64,000 nucleotides of DNA from Bacillus velezensis (GCF_001461825.1 NZ_LLZC01000019.1:690947-754946), one strand, 5' to 3'. Counted from the stretch's first letter, positions 35,321-46,685 are shown. Notes: generated by a model from the letters alone, not told the origin. Numbers and translations are program-made.

Positions 35321-36034
35321 ATGATGATGAAAAAAGGGCTTCTTGCGGGTGTTCTCACTACAGCCGTTCTATTCGGCGCATGTACGGCGGATATTCCGGG
35401 GGTGATCAGTCCCAATACGGCGGAAGCGGCGTCCCAGCTCAGCAAAGGAATCGGCGGAAGGGCCTACCTGAACAGCACGGGCTCAGTTCTCGTCACGAAA
35501 ATTCAGCTTCCAAGCTCGATTCAGGTGTCAAATGGGACAGCCTATATTTACTCAGGATTTACCGGAGGCACAGAGGCTGATATCGGGCTTCAGTACAGTG
35601 ACACCTATCATGTATGGAAACCGATCATGAAAGTCGGTTCAAAGGGGCAAGGCCAGGTCCGGTATCTGGAAGGAGAAAGCCAATTCACCTATACGAAAGG
35701 CTTCCGGCCCGGCAGCACCGTACAGCTGACCATTTACAAAAATCTGAACGGCAATACCCGCGCCACATATTGGGGCACGAATAATGACGGATACACCGGC
35801 CGCATCATCTCAGAACTCGCCCAAACAAATGTAGGCTCTGTCTCAAAATGGAAAGCGCTCGCCACCGTCGCGGTCACATCAGAGGATCAGCGCCCTTACA
35901 TCAAATCAAACTTCTCAACAGCCTTTACGAACATCACGATCGACAATAAAGCAGTCACCCCTGTGATTGATACACAGGATTTTGCCAAATTGACAGTGTC
36001 AGGCAGCAGCGTCAGCATGTCTGTCGTCAAATAA
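35321..36034 (+). CDS. yrpD: YrpD-family secreted protein
   Basis: This protein of about 237 residues has a signal peptide ([25 protein letters not shown], cleavage probably after the AEA near residue 36). The mature domain is beta-rich and full of serine, threonine and glycine. I recognise it as close to B. subtilis YrpD ([10 protein letters not shown], then IQLPSS and [19 protein letters not shown]). Three ATGs follow AGGAGGAGAA; 35324 and 35327 are alternatives. The function is unknown. In B. subtilis this gene is in a different region, so its position beside comK is notable. Confidence 0.8.
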   Translation: MMMKKGLLAGVLTTAVLFGACTADIPGVISPNTAEAASQLSKGIGGRAYLNSTGSVLVTKIQLPSSIQVSNGTAYIYSGFTGGTEADIGLQYSDTYHVWKPIMKVGSKGQGQVRYLEGESQFTYTKGFRPGSTVQLTIYKNLNGNTRATYWGTNNDGYTGRIISELAQTNVGSVSKWKALATVAVTSEDQRPYIKSNFSTAFTNITIDNKAVTPVIDTQDFAKLTVSGSSVSMSVVK

Positions 36035-36043
36035 AGAATGTTG

Positions 36044-36070
36044 AACGCACGATTTCTGACATCGTGCGTT
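36044..36070 (+). terminator. Hairpin after the yrpD-like gene
   Basis: AACGCACGAT/ATCGTGCGTT, ten perfect pairs with a seven-base loop. The T-tail is short (TTTCGTG). Confidence 0.6.
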
Positions 36071-36172
36071 TCGTGAGGGTCTGCCGGATACGCAAATCCC
36101 TTATTTTTCGGATTACGTTTAATAAACAAACTCTGTTACATTCAAAATGTCGATTTCTATATAACAATTAGA

Positions 36173-36195
36173 GGAACCTCATTTGTTGAGGTTCC
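36173..36195 (-). terminator. Hairpin downstream of the mepB pseudogene
   Basis: GGAACCTCA/TGAGGTTCC with a five-base loop. On the minus strand it is followed by TCTAATTGTT, so it may be the mepB terminator. Confidence 0.5.
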
Positions 36196-36262
36196 CCGTT
36201 ATTCTCCAACTCACGCACCGGTTAACTTCACATACTGTCAGCCGGCTCAGGGCTGTCCAATT

Positions 36263-36772
36263 TTAGTTAGAATATAGCTTTAACAGGTCTTGTGCTGGAA
36301 AACGATCTGCATCGTTCGCCTCTACAAAATATGCCAACTGCCATTTTTGTGTTTTGATAGCTTGTTTGCTAGTGGGATTTTCCCATTTAGGGTAAACTCT
36401 AATTGCCATTTTTCCTTTTGCAGCGGCTGTTTTAAGGATATTTTGCTTTACAAGAACTTCTTTTGGAAAAACAAATTGTCCAAAATGATTATTACCGGCA
36501 AAAGTATTGATTACCAATTAATCAGCAGCTTTTTCATATGAAAAGGCTTGGTTTTTACCATCTCCATCTTTTTCCCAAAAAGCAACAAACTGTCCTATCT
36601 TGTTAGGCGTTATTTTTGCGACTCTGAATCGAACTGACTTTGAATGCAGTTGAAACATACCGGCCCCATACTCTGAGTTTTGAGCTTCTTCTTGAATATC
36701 ATGTATCGTTAAGTGATTTGGTTCATAAAAAATTTTATTTACATATGTTAACGCCTTATAAAATTCATTCAC
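36263..36772 (-). pseudogene. mepB: MepB-family gene interrupted by one in-frame stop codon
   Basis: The two halves are in the same frame and directly abut. The first, from GTG 36772 (AAGGAG upstream), reads MNEFYKALTY... and ends at TAA 36518-36520 after EKAAD. The frame continues at once with LVINTFAGNN... to 36263. Together they make one complete protein of about 169 residues, the length expected for MepB, a small conserved protein named from the S. aureus mepRAB locus, with no frameshift. The stop replaces what is probably leucine (TTA to TAA, one base). The flanking DNA is visibly richer in A+T than its neighbours, suggesting recent acquisition. Loss of function, readthrough or a base-calling error are all possible. 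Confidence 0.75.
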
Positions 36773-36849
36773 TGCTTCGTACTCCTTATTTTTTATAGTA
36801 CGTCATCCATTGCTTCTTGATTAAAATGGGCTGATCATGTGTTTCCAAT

Positions 36850-36878
36850 AAAAAAACAGCCCTCGTCAGGGTTGTTTT
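36850..36878 (-). terminator. Terminator after the DUF1801 pair
   Basis: AACAGCCCT/AGGGTTGTT on a CGTC loop, with an A-tract that gives a T-tail on the minus strand. It overlaps the end of the second DUF1801 gene. Confidence 0.7.
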
Positions 36879-37225
36879 TTTAACATTTCTTTCATTATTT
36901 CCGCCAAAATGCGTTCAAGCAGCTCATAATGCACCGGTTCAGTCCATTGAATTCTGAACAAACGGGAAGTAGCGCTGTAGCCGGCACGGGCAATGTCGTC
37001 GGCAAAATGCGCAATTCCAGCTTCTTCGGGGGAAACACTTACATGATGCTTTGCTGCCGCAAAGCCGATAATAAAGGTGCCGTGATCGGTAAACATCGGC
37101 GTGTTCCACTTGATCTGCGCTTCTAAGTTCGGAAATTGGTCAGCCGTCCACGACAGGATTTCCTCCATTCGCAGACGATGATCAGGGCTGTCGATACTTG
37201 ATAAATAGTCTTTGAAAACGTCCAT
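36866..37225 (-). CDS. DUF1801 protein, second of a tandem pair
   Basis: This 119-residue YdhG/YobT-type protein is sometimes annotated as an iron chaperone in other bacteria. The fold markers are SPDHRLRMEEILSWTADQFP, EAQIKWNTPMF, IIGFAAAKHHVSVSPE and the basic YSATSRLFRIQW. It is highly similar to the gene just upstream, so the two arose by tandem duplication. I chose ATG 37225 because AAGGAGGAAGAC precedes it; the frame is open further upstream but without a site. It is 26 bases after the first copy. The function is unproven. Confidence 0.8.
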   Translation of the reverse strand: MDVFKDYLSSIDSPDHRLRMEEILSWTADQFPNLEAQIKWNTPMFTDHGTFIIGFAAAKHHVSVSPEEAGIAHFADDIARAGYSATSRLFRIQWTEPVHYELLERILAEIMKEMLKKQP

Positions 37226-37251
37226 GTCTTCCTCCTTCAACATCACGTCCG

Positions 37252-37620
37252 CTAGCGCCAAAACCCCGGATTTTCAGCTTTTTCCTTGATGTTAAATTCG
37301 ATGATCTTCTTAAGCAGATCATAGTGCACCGGATCAGTCCATCGAATTCTGAACAGGCGCGAAGAAGCGCTGTACCCGGCCTGAGCGATGTCATCGGCAA
37401 AATGCTCCATCGTCTCTTTTTCAGGTAAAATGCTCAAATGATTTTTTGCCGCAGCAAACATAATGATATAGGTGCCGTGATCGGTAAATGTCGGTTTGTT
37501 CCACTTGATCTGCGCTTCTAAATTCGGAAATTGGCCAGCCGTCCACGACAAAATTTCCTCTGCTTTGAGACGGTGATCCGGGTTATCGATTCCTGATACA
37601 TATTTTGCAAACACATCCAT
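37252..37620 (-). CDS. DUF1801 protein, first of a tandem pair
   Basis: This 122-residue protein of the same family as its downstream neighbour shares DHRL--EEILSWTA-QFPNL, EAQIKWN-P-FTDHGT-II-FAAAK, HFADDIA-AGYS and SRLFRI-WT-PVHY. Copies differ mainly at the C-terminus, where this one reads ENPGFWR. ATG 37620 lies eight bases after AGGAGAG; ATG 37626 is too close. The pair is probably one transcript and lies downstream of comK in the same direction. Confidence 0.8.
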   Translation of the reverse strand: MDVFAKYVSGIDNPDHRLKAEEILSWTAGQFPNLEAQIKWNKPTFTDHGTYIIMFAAAKNHLSILPEKETMEHFADDIAQAGYSASSRLFRIRWTDPVHYDLLKKIIEFNIKEKAENPGFWR

Positions 37621-37712
37621 GCCCATCTCTCCTAAAATGAAATATCATTACTCTTTACATCATCATAGCCAACAGACGGACACGATACAACTCTGCCCGG
37701 GCATGTAAATCG

Positions 37713-37740
37713 AAAAAAGCCCTCCCCAAAAGGAGAGGAC
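37713..37740 (-). terminator. comK terminator
   Basis: On the minus strand CCTCTCC pairs with GGGGAGG around TTTT, followed by GC and six Ts. Confidence 0.75.
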
Positions 37741-37765
37741 CCGTCCCTTCACATCACAGCTTTCT

Positions 37766-38344
37766 CTAATATCTCTCCCCCAGCTCCCGCAAAATAAAGT
37801 CATAGATCATTCTTGTCCGCTCTTCTTTCGGATACAGCATGAATTCCTGCCGCTTCGGGATATGACTGCCCATCCTGTCCTGAAAAGTGGTTCTGAGATA
37901 GGCGGTTCTGTAAACCTGATTTTCAAAAGAATGATAGGATACTTCCAGTTCCATCGTTTTGCCGTTTGAGAACGTGACCGCTGTGTCATCAAATGCCGTC
38001 GGTTGAAAATCTTTAACGTGCACATGCGATATCCAGCCGCATTGAGGCCTTGCAGAAGAAAGTGTAGGGAATAAAAAGATGTGATTTGAAGGGTCCACCA
38101 TAATCGGCGGCTTGTGAGAAATTTTAATCGCTTCATATGTTCCCGCTTTTCTCCCGGCATAGCTGGAGCCAAAGTAGCGGCAGCTTCTGTCGATGATGTG
38201 AATCGGCTTCATGCTGACATACAGAATGCAGTCTTTTTCAATGACCTTCGACCCCATTTTACCGTCTATTTCCTCAGGCAAAACAGCGATGGTTGAACGA
38301 TTTACTTCATAGCTTTCTAAGGGTGCGTGTGTTTTCTGGCACAT
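37766..38344 (-). CDS. comK: Competence transcription factor ComK
   Basis: This is the master activator of the late competence (DNA uptake) genes. It has 192 residues, the same length as in B. subtilis, and the sequence is nearly collinear with it: APLESYEVN, CRYFGSSYAGRKAGTYEAIK, PIMVDPSNHIFLFPTLSS, and the C-terminal YPKEERTRMIYDFILRELGERY region needed for activity. Levels are controlled by autoactivation, by MecA/ClpCP proteolysis and by several repressors. ATG 38344 is the start. The upstream region contains K-box-like motifs. Confidence 0.95.
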   Translation of the reverse strand: MCQKTHAPLESYEVNRSTIAVLPEEIDGKMGSKVIEKDCILYVSMKPIHIIDRSCRYFGSSYAGRKAGTYEAIKISHKPPIMVDPSNHIFLFPTLSSARPQCGWISHVHVKDFQPTAFDDTAVTFSNGKTMELEVSYHSFENQVYRTAYLRTTFQDRMGSHIPKRQEFMLYPKEERTRMIYDFILRELGERY

Positions 38345-38659
38345 GATGTGCAGCCTCCAATCCTTTTCTTGAAAATTTATACTAATAATCTATCATCTGT
38401 CATTGAAAAACGACAGGTTTTTTTTGAATATAGCTAAAAATCACCTTTTAAAGATGTAATTTAGTCTTAAATTACTATTTAAATATTATTTTTCTTTTTC
38501 ATTTCACCTCATTTATACAACGATCATTTTCGTTTTTTCGTCAATTTGCAGGATATGTCGATATATTTCCAAGTATTAGTTGTCTAAAGATTATAAAAAT
38601 TAATTGATTTTTCCGGCCGTTATCCATATACTATAAAAAAGGCATTGGGGGGATTCTTT
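38345..38659. promoter_or_regulatory. comK-yhzC intergenic control region
   Basis: This 315-base AT-rich spacer has no gene. A perfect ComK half-site pair AAAA-N5-TTTT lies at 38437-38449, and a looser one (AAAA-N7-TTTT) at 38407-38421, about 30 bases apart, as expected for autoactivation by ComK. On the plus strand, TTGATT (38604-38609) and TATACT (38627-38632), 17 apart, form a promoter for yhzC. Confidence 0.65.
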
Positions 38660-38893
38660 ATGAAAGAGAAAAAGTCGTACACTGAGCTCATGAAGTCCCG
38701 CAACACGCAAAAAGCAAACGAATTCGATGTGACAATGGCCGATATTTACATTCAAATGGTGCTTGATGAATCCTTGTATAAACGCCGGATCGCCATGCTG
38801 ACAATGCAGATTAATAAGGCGCTTGATGATAAAAATAAAGAAGCGTTCCTCACGCTTTCAAAAGAATATGCAGCACTCAAACAGAGTGAATAA
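38660..38893 (+). CDS. yhzC: IDEAL-domain protein YhzC
   Basis: This 77-residue soluble protein has the IDEAL domain at about residues 30-72 (MVLDESLYKRRIAMLTMQ, then INKALDDKNKEAFLTLS), a short helical motif found in ComK-associated and other small Bacillus proteins. ATG 38660 follows GGGGGGA. It is divergent from comK, as in B. subtilis. The role is unknown; position and domain hint at a regulatory binding partner. Confidence 0.82.
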   Translation: MKEKKSYTELMKSRNTQKANEFDVTMADIYIQMVLDESLYKRRIAMLTMQINKALDDKNKEAFLTLSKEYAALKQSE

Positions 38894-38919
38894 GCCAATC
38901 CATATGGATTGGCTTTTTT
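38893..38919. terminator. Terminator between yhzC and yhxD
   Basis: AGCCAATCC-ATAT-GGATTGGCT with a seven-T tail, between convergent genes. Confidence 0.88.
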
Positions 38920-38923
38920 TACA

Positions 38924-39781
38924 TTATCCGTTTACGATGGTGCCGCCGTTCACATGAATCGTCTGGCCCGTGACATAGGAAGAATCATCGCTTGCTAAGT
39001 ACAAATAGCTCGGCGCCACTTCAACAGGCTCTCCTGGGCGCTGCATCGGCACGTCTGAGCCGAAGACTTCCACTTCCTTCGCCGAGAAGCTCGCCGGGAT
39101 CAGCGGCGTCCAGATCGGCCCCGGCGCCACTGCGTTTACCCTGATGCCCTGAGTGACAAGAGATTGGGAAAGAGATCTTGTAAACGTGACGATCGCCCCT
39201 TTTGTCGCTGAATAGTCAATCAATGTTTTGTGGCCTTTATAGGCGGTAATGGAGGCCGTATTAATAATTGAACTTCCTTTTTTCAGGTGAGGGAGCGCGG
39301 CTTTCGTTAAGTAAAACATTGAAAAAATATTCGTCTGAAACGTTCTGATGAGCTGGTGGCTCGTGATTTTCTCAATCCCCGGCTGCACGTGCTGCTCACC
39401 CGCGTTGTTGACCAGGATGTCAATGGAAGGAAAGGCTTGGCCCGCCTGGCGGATGACATCGTTGCAGAAGGCTTCGTCGCCGACATCCCCTGCGATCAGC
39501 AGACACTTCGCCCCCTCTTTTTCTACATATTGCTTCGTCTCTTCGGCATCCTGATGCTCATCAAAGTAAACGATGACCACATTAGCGCCTTCCTTCGCGA
39601 ATAAAACGGATACGGCGCGGCCGATCCCGCTGTCTCCGCCCGTGATGATCGCCGTTTTCCCTTCAAGTTTTTTCGCCGCTTTCGGTTTGTCAAAAACGGG
39701 GCGCGGGTCCATTACATATTCAAAGCCCGGCTGCCGGTTTTGATGCTGCGGCGGCAAGGTTTTCTTCTTCTGATTAGCCAT
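38924..39781 (-). CDS. yhxD: Short-chain dehydrogenase/reductase YhxD
   Basis: This 285-residue NAD(P)-dependent oxidoreductase keeps the SDR motifs: [13 protein letters not shown] (nucleotide binding, about 46-58), NNAGEQHV, the catalytic serine in INTASITAY, and YSATKGAIV with the YxxxK pair. It is of the YhxD/YhdF class with a long N-terminal extension rich in glutamine and proline. ATG 39781 follows AAAGGAGTGATC; the GTG at 39790 is inside that site. The substrate is unknown; a general stress role is plausible. Confidence 0.87.
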   Translation of the reverse strand: MANQKKKTLPPQHQNRQPGFEYVMDPRPVFDKPKAAKKLEGKTAIITGGDSGIGRAVSVLFAKEGANVVIVYFDEHQDAEETKQYVEKEGAKCLLIAGDVGDEAFCNDVIRQAGQAFPSIDILVNNAGEQHVQPGIEKITSHQLIRTFQTNIFSMFYLTKAALPHLKKGSSIINTASITAYKGHKTLIDYSATKGAIVTFTRSLSQSLVTQGIRVNAVAPGPIWTPLIPASFSAKEVEVFGSDVPMQRPGEPVEVAPSYLYLASDDSSYVTGQTIHVNGGTIVNG

Positions 39782-39905
39782 TTTGATCACTCCTTTACAT
39801 TAATTACTATATTATGAGTAATTTGAGCAACTTATACGAATTTCATGTATGAACAGAGTCTTATTGGAAAAATTAAGAATATACAACAGAGGAGGTAAAT
39901 CTGAA

Positions 39906-42844
<2,939 letters not shown>

Positions 42845-42853
42845 AGATAAACC

Positions 42854-42886
42854 GACCGGCCTTTTTCATAAAGGGCCGGTCTTTTT
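42854..42886 (+). terminator. hemAT terminator
   Basis: GACCGGCC pairs with GGCCGGTC with inner TTT/AAA pairing and a five-T tail. Confidence 0.85.
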
Positions 42887-42888
42887 AA

Positions 42889-42940
42889 TGTTAACTTAAA
42901 ATATAATAGAGTTGACATATATAAAGACTCGCTTTATTGT
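42889..42940 (+). promoter_or_regulatory. Biotin (BirA) operator and promoter of bioY-yhfT-yhfS
   Basis: TGTTAAC (42889-42895) and GTTGACA (42911-42917) form the BirA-type inverted repeat with the standard 15-base spacer. The right arm contains the -35 TTGACA; TATTGT at 42935-42940 is the -10 at 17 bases. Biotin-bound BirA would block this promoter. Confidence 0.8.
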
Positions 42941-42974
42941 ATAAACATATTTTGATAAGCTGGAGGAATACATA

Positions 42975-43532
42975 ATGAAATTGACAGAAATGATGCATAT
43001 TGCCGTGTTTACCGCTATTATGGGACTTTTGGGGCTGCTCCCGCCGCTTTTCTTATCTTTTACGCCGGTTCCGATTACGCTCCAGACGATCGGTGTGCTC
43101 TTATCGGGAAGCATCCTAAAACCGAAAGCGGCGTTTTTAAGCCAATTGCTTTTTTTGCTGATTGTGGCATGCGGAGCGCCTCTCCTTTCAGGCGGCAGAG
43201 GCGGGTTCGGGGTTTTTTTCGGGCCGAGCGCCGGATATCTCATCGCATATCCGCTGGCGGCATTACTTCTGAGCCTCAGCATCCAAGGCCTTCGCTCAGC
43301 TGCTGTCCCCCATTTGTTTATCAGACAGTTCTTGTTCGGCGTGCTGTTTTTGTATGTCATCGGCATTCCCGTTCAGGCTTTTATAATGCACATTGATATC
43401 TTGACTGCCGTAAAGCTCAGCCTCATCTATGTGCCCGGAGATCTGCTTAAAGCGGCCGCAGCCTCATTCGCAGCCGTAAGAATCAGAAAAACTCTTCAAG
43501 CAAGCCGGCTTTTGCCGACGAAAGGAAGCTGA
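42975..43532 (+). CDS. yhfU: Biotin transporter substrate-binding subunit BioY (YhfU)
   Basis: This 185-residue S component of an ECF-type biotin transporter has about six membrane helices. Family landmarks are LPPLFLSFTPVPITLQTIGVLL (residues 21-42), GGRGGFGVFFGPSAGYLIAYP and the C-terminal VPGDLLKA. It captures biotin outside and works alone or with the shared EcfAAT module. AGGAGG-like TGGAGG precedes ATG 42975. It is the first gene of the BirA-controlled operon. Confidence 0.88.
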   Translation: MKLTEMMHIAVFTAIMGLLGLLPPLFLSFTPVPITLQTIGVLLSGSILKPKAAFLSQLLFLLIVACGAPLLSGGRGGFGVFFGPSAGYLIAYPLAALLLSLSIQGLRSAAVPHLFIRQFLFGVLFLYVIGIPVQAFIMHIDILTAVKLSLIYVPGDLLKAAAASFAAVRIRKTLQASRLLPTKGS

Positions 43533-43543
43533 TTTTAGTCGTC

Positions 43544-44980
43544 ATGATTACATCATCATATTCAGATACAGCCGGACAAGCGCCGGAACAGATCGCAATT
43601 CAGACAGAAACAGAACAGATCAACTATCAAACTTGGAACAGGCTAGTAAACCAAACCGCAAACTGGCTTGGCAGCCTTATAGATAAGCCCGAAAACATTG
43701 CAATATTACTGCCGAACGGCATCCCATTTTTACAACTTTTCGCAGGCGCGGCGCATGCCGGCTGCACGGCGGTTCCGTTAGATCCCCGCTCTGCAGCGGC
43801 GGAACTCGCGGACCAGCTGAACATCAGCAAAACCGACCTCGTCATCTGTGACCGCCGGCTGAGCGGCAGACTGGACGGCGTCAAAACGCCTGTCATCCTG
43901 TGGGATGAATGCAGGCCTTTGATCGAGGCGGAAAAAACGGAAGGCGCTTTTATCGAAAACGCCGGCCTGCCCTTTTATACCGGATTCACCTCGGGATCGA
44001 CCGGTAAGCCGAAAGCCTTCACCCGCTCTCACCGTTCGTGGCTGGAGAGCTTTTCTTGTACGAAACGTGAATTCGGCATTTCCCCTGATGACAAAGTGCT
44101 GGTACCGGGCACGCTTCGCTCGTCACACTTTTTATACGGCGCCGTCAGCACTTTGTTTATCGGCGGAACCGTCATCCTTCAAAGAAAATTCAATCCGGCC
44201 GGAATGAAAGACCGGCTCAGACAAGCTGACGTTCTATATACCGTTCCGACAATGACGGACGCCCTGCTCTCACTAGAGGCGTTTCCGGATACACCGCTCA
44301 AGGTGATTTCTTCCGGTGCAGACTGGCCCGCTTCGTCTAAACAAGCGCTGTCAGAGCGCTATCCCCATTTGCGGTTGTACGATTTTTACGGAACGTCCGA
44401 GCTGAGTTTCGTGGCGTTCTTATCGCCTGAAGACAGCGCCCGAAAGCCTGACGCGGCGGGCCGCCCGTTTGAAAATGTTACAATCGAAATCCGCCGGCCC
44501 GGCGGAGAACGCTGCATGCCGGGCGAAACGGGGAAGATTTTTGTGAACAGCCCGATGAAATTTTCCGGATACATCAACGGCGCAAAATCTGATGATTCCG
44601 GCTGGATGACGGTTGATGACATGGGATATATCGATCGTGAAGGCTATCTTTATATCGAAGGACGTGAAAACGGGATGATCGTATCAGGCGGCCTGAATGT
44701 ATTCCCTGAAGAGATAGAACGTGTGCTCAACCGCTGTCCGGGCGTCAGAAAAGCGGCAGTCATCGGCATTCCTGATGATTATTGGGGCAGCATCGCCGTT
44801 GCGGTGATCGACGGACATGCAAATGTAAAGGAACTGAAGAAACAGTGCCGCGAGCAGCTGGCGGCATATAAAATCCCGAAAAAGTGGCTGTTTTCAGAAA
44901 TACCGGAAACAGCCGGCGGAAAGATCGCCCGTGCCGCCGTACAAAAGCAGGCAAAGGACATGATGGAATGGAAGCTGTAA
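43544..44980 (+). CDS. yhfT: Acyl-CoA/AMP-forming ligase YhfT
   Basis: This 478-residue adenylate-forming enzyme has the P-loop-like TSGSTGKPKAFTRSH at about 150-164, YGTSELSF near 283, then the hinge RENGMIVSGGLNVFPEEIE and a C-terminal lysine in AGGKIARA. It should activate a carboxylic acid to its CoA ester through an acyl-AMP. Membership of the biotin-regulated operon suggests pimelate or a precursor as substrate, which is an inference. The ribosome site is weak (AAGGAAG at long distance), so it may be coupled to bioY. It overlaps yhfS by 13 bases. Confidence 0.85.
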   Translation: MITSSYSDTAGQAPEQIAIQTETEQINYQTWNRLVNQTANWLGSLIDKPENIAILLPNGIPFLQLFAGAAHAGCTAVPLDPRSAAAELADQLNISKTDLVICDRRLSGRLDGVKTPVILWDECRPLIEAEKTEGAFIENAGLPFYTGFTSGSTGKPKAFTRSHRSWLESFSCTKREFGISPDDKVLVPGTLRSSHFLYGAVSTLFIGGTVILQRKFNPAGMKDRLRQADVLYTVPTMTDALLSLEAFPDTPLKVISSGADWPASSKQALSERYPHLRLYDFYGTSELSFVAFLSPEDSARKPDAAGRPFENVTIEIRRPGGERCMPGETGKIFVNSPMKFSGYINGAKSDDSGWMTVDDMGYIDREGYLYIEGRENGMIVSGGLNVFPEEIERVLNRCPGVRKAAVIGIPDDYWGSIAVAVIDGHANVKELKKQCREQLAAYKIPKKWLFSEIPETAGGKIARAAVQKQAKDMMEWKL

Positions 44981-46059
44981 TTACGGATGCGAAACGGACG
45001 ATTTTCGCCCGGGAAAACGGCCTGTTAAAAGACTGTCTCCCAGAAGATTTGGCAGCTCCGCTGATTCGCCATTTGAGCCGAAACATGCCCGAAGACATTG
45101 ATGAAGTCCTGATCGGAAACGCGACGGGCCGCGGCGGGAATCTCGCCCGGCTGTCAGCCTTGGCCGCCGGACTTCCTTTGAGCGTGTCCGGTACGACCAT
45201 CGACAGACAGTGCGGCTCCGGACTGGACGCCGTGAGGGTCGCGTGCCACTTTGTTAAAGCCGGCGCGGGGAGCATGTACATCGCGGGAGGAGCGGAGAGC
45301 AGCAGCCGTTCCCCTTTCTCATCCCGGGCGCGCTTTTCTCCTGAACACATCGGCGATCCTGATATGGGCATAGCAGCCGAGTATACGGCACAGGCTTACG
45401 GCGTAACGAGAAAGATGCAGGACGAATATGCCCTTCTCAGCTATGAACGGAGCGTCAAAGCGCACGAAGACGGCTTGTACCGCCGGGAAATTCTTCCCTG
45501 TCACGGATTCGCCGCTGACGAAAACATGCTGAAAAAGCGGAACATGGAGCCTCTCATCTCCCGTGCCAAACCCGTCTTTCAGTCCGGAGGCTCTGTCACC
45601 GCCGCCAACAGCTGCGGAATTTCTGATGGGGCGGCGGCAGTTTGTGTGATGGAAGAACAAAAAGCGCGGTCTCTCGGTTTAAAGCCAAGATTGCGTTTTA
45701 TCGGAAGCGCGGTAAGCGGCGTCCATCCGCATTATCCGTCAGCAGCCCCGGTTTATGCCGTCAAAAAGCTTTTGAAGGAACGGAACCTGTCACCGGATGA
45801 TATTGATATATACGAAATCAACGAGGCGTATGCCGTCAAAATATGCGTTTTTTCACAGCAGCTTCAAGTGCCGTATTCTAAAATAAATGTCCGGGGCGGC
45901 GCTCTGGCCGTCGGGCATCCGTACGGGGCTTCCGGGGCGGCGCTTGTCACCCGGCTTTTTTATGAAGCAAAAAGACGCCCGGATTCCCGCTACGCAGCAG
46001 CTGCGATCGGCAGCGGAGGCGGAGTCGGACTGGCGCTTCTCTTTGAAGTGTTAACGTAA
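44968..46059 (+). CDS. yhfS: Thiolase-family protein YhfS, C-terminal catalytic cysteine missing
   Basis: This 363-residue acetyl-CoA acetyltransferase homologue keeps the nucleophile C82 (DRQCGSGLDAV) and the catalytic histidine (VGHPYGASGA), with NEAYA nearby. At the usual CIGGG box near the C-terminus it reads AAIGSGGG, with alanine at position 346 in place of the second catalytic cysteine. It may thus be a synthase-like or altered enzyme. It starts inside yhfT (ATG 44968) and belongs to the BirA-controlled operon, pointing to biotin-precursor chemistry. Activity is unproven. Confidence 0.85.
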   Translation: MEAVITDAKRTIFARENGLLKDCLPEDLAAPLIRHLSRNMPEDIDEVLIGNATGRGGNLARLSALAAGLPLSVSGTTIDRQCGSGLDAVRVACHFVKAGAGSMYIAGGAESSSRSPFSSRARFSPEHIGDPDMGIAAEYTAQAYGVTRKMQDEYALLSYERSVKAHEDGLYRREILPCHGFAADENMLKKRNMEPLISRAKPVFQSGGSVTAANSCGISDGAAAVCVMEEQKARSLGLKPRLRFIGSAVSGVHPHYPSAAPVYAVKKLLKERNLSPDDIDIYEINEAYAVKICVFSQQLQVPYSKINVRGGALAVGHPYGASGAALVTRLFYEAKRRPDSRYAAAAIGSGGGVGLALLFEVLT

Positions 46060-46109
46060 CGGCAGTATAATAGATGATATCGATAAAAAATGATCGGAGT
46101 GGAGACTTT

Positions 46110-46685
46110 ATGACTGCCGTTTGTTTAGTAAGACATGGAGAGACTGATTGGAATGCCCAAAAGAAGCTCCAAGGCAAATCGGATATTCCGTTAAATGCGA
46201 CGGGAGAGCGTCAGGCGAAAGAAACAGGAGAGTACTTAAAGGGGTCCGAATGGGATGTCATCGTCTCAAGCCCGATGAAACGGGCCAGAAAAACAGCTGA
46301 CATTATTAACGGGTTTTTGAATCTTCCCATTGTTGTCATGGAAGATTTCAGAGAACGGAGCTACGGTGATGCGGAAGGAATGTCCTTACCGGAACGGTCG
46401 AAGCGCTACCCGGATAAAAACTACCCGAATATGGAGACAGCAGAAGAGCTGACAGACAGAATGCTTGCCGGTTTAGTGAAAGTTCAGGAGCGGTTTCCTG
46501 AGCAAAAAGTACTGATCGTCGCTCACGGCGCAGCCATTCACGCCCTCTTGTCCGCCATTTCTGACGGTGATACCGACATACAAAACGCAAAGCTTGTCAA
46601 TGCGTGCCTGAGCAATATCGAACGAATTGAAAATAAGTGGCGCGTCAAAGATTACAATATAAGCAGCCACCTATCAGAATCATAA
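46110..46685 (+). CDS. yhfR: Histidine phosphatase (phosphoglycerate mutase-like) YhfR
   Basis: This 191-residue enzyme has the phosphohistidine motif LVRHGETDWN at residues 6-15, SSPMKRARKTA near 56-66, and a second catalytic histidine in VAHGAAIHAL near 149. The family removes phosphate from small metabolites. ATG 46110 follows GGAGTGGAG. It lies 50 bases after yhfS and may be read with the biotin operon, but the gap allows its own promoter. The substrate is unknown. Confidence 0.85.
   Translation: MTAVCLVRHGETDWNAQKKLQGKSDIPLNATGERQAKETGEYLKGSEWDVIVSSPMKRARKTADIINGFLNLPIVVMEDFRERSYGDAEGMSLPERSKRYPDKNYPNMETAEELTDRMLAGLVKVQERFPEQKVLIVAHGAAIHALLSAISDGDTDIQNAKLVNACLSNIERIENKWRVKDYNISSHLSES

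Noticed and set aside
36263-36772. Two separate small genes at the mepB locus
   Set aside because: Both are in the same frame with nothing between them, and neither half alone is a complete MepB; a single broken gene explains them better.
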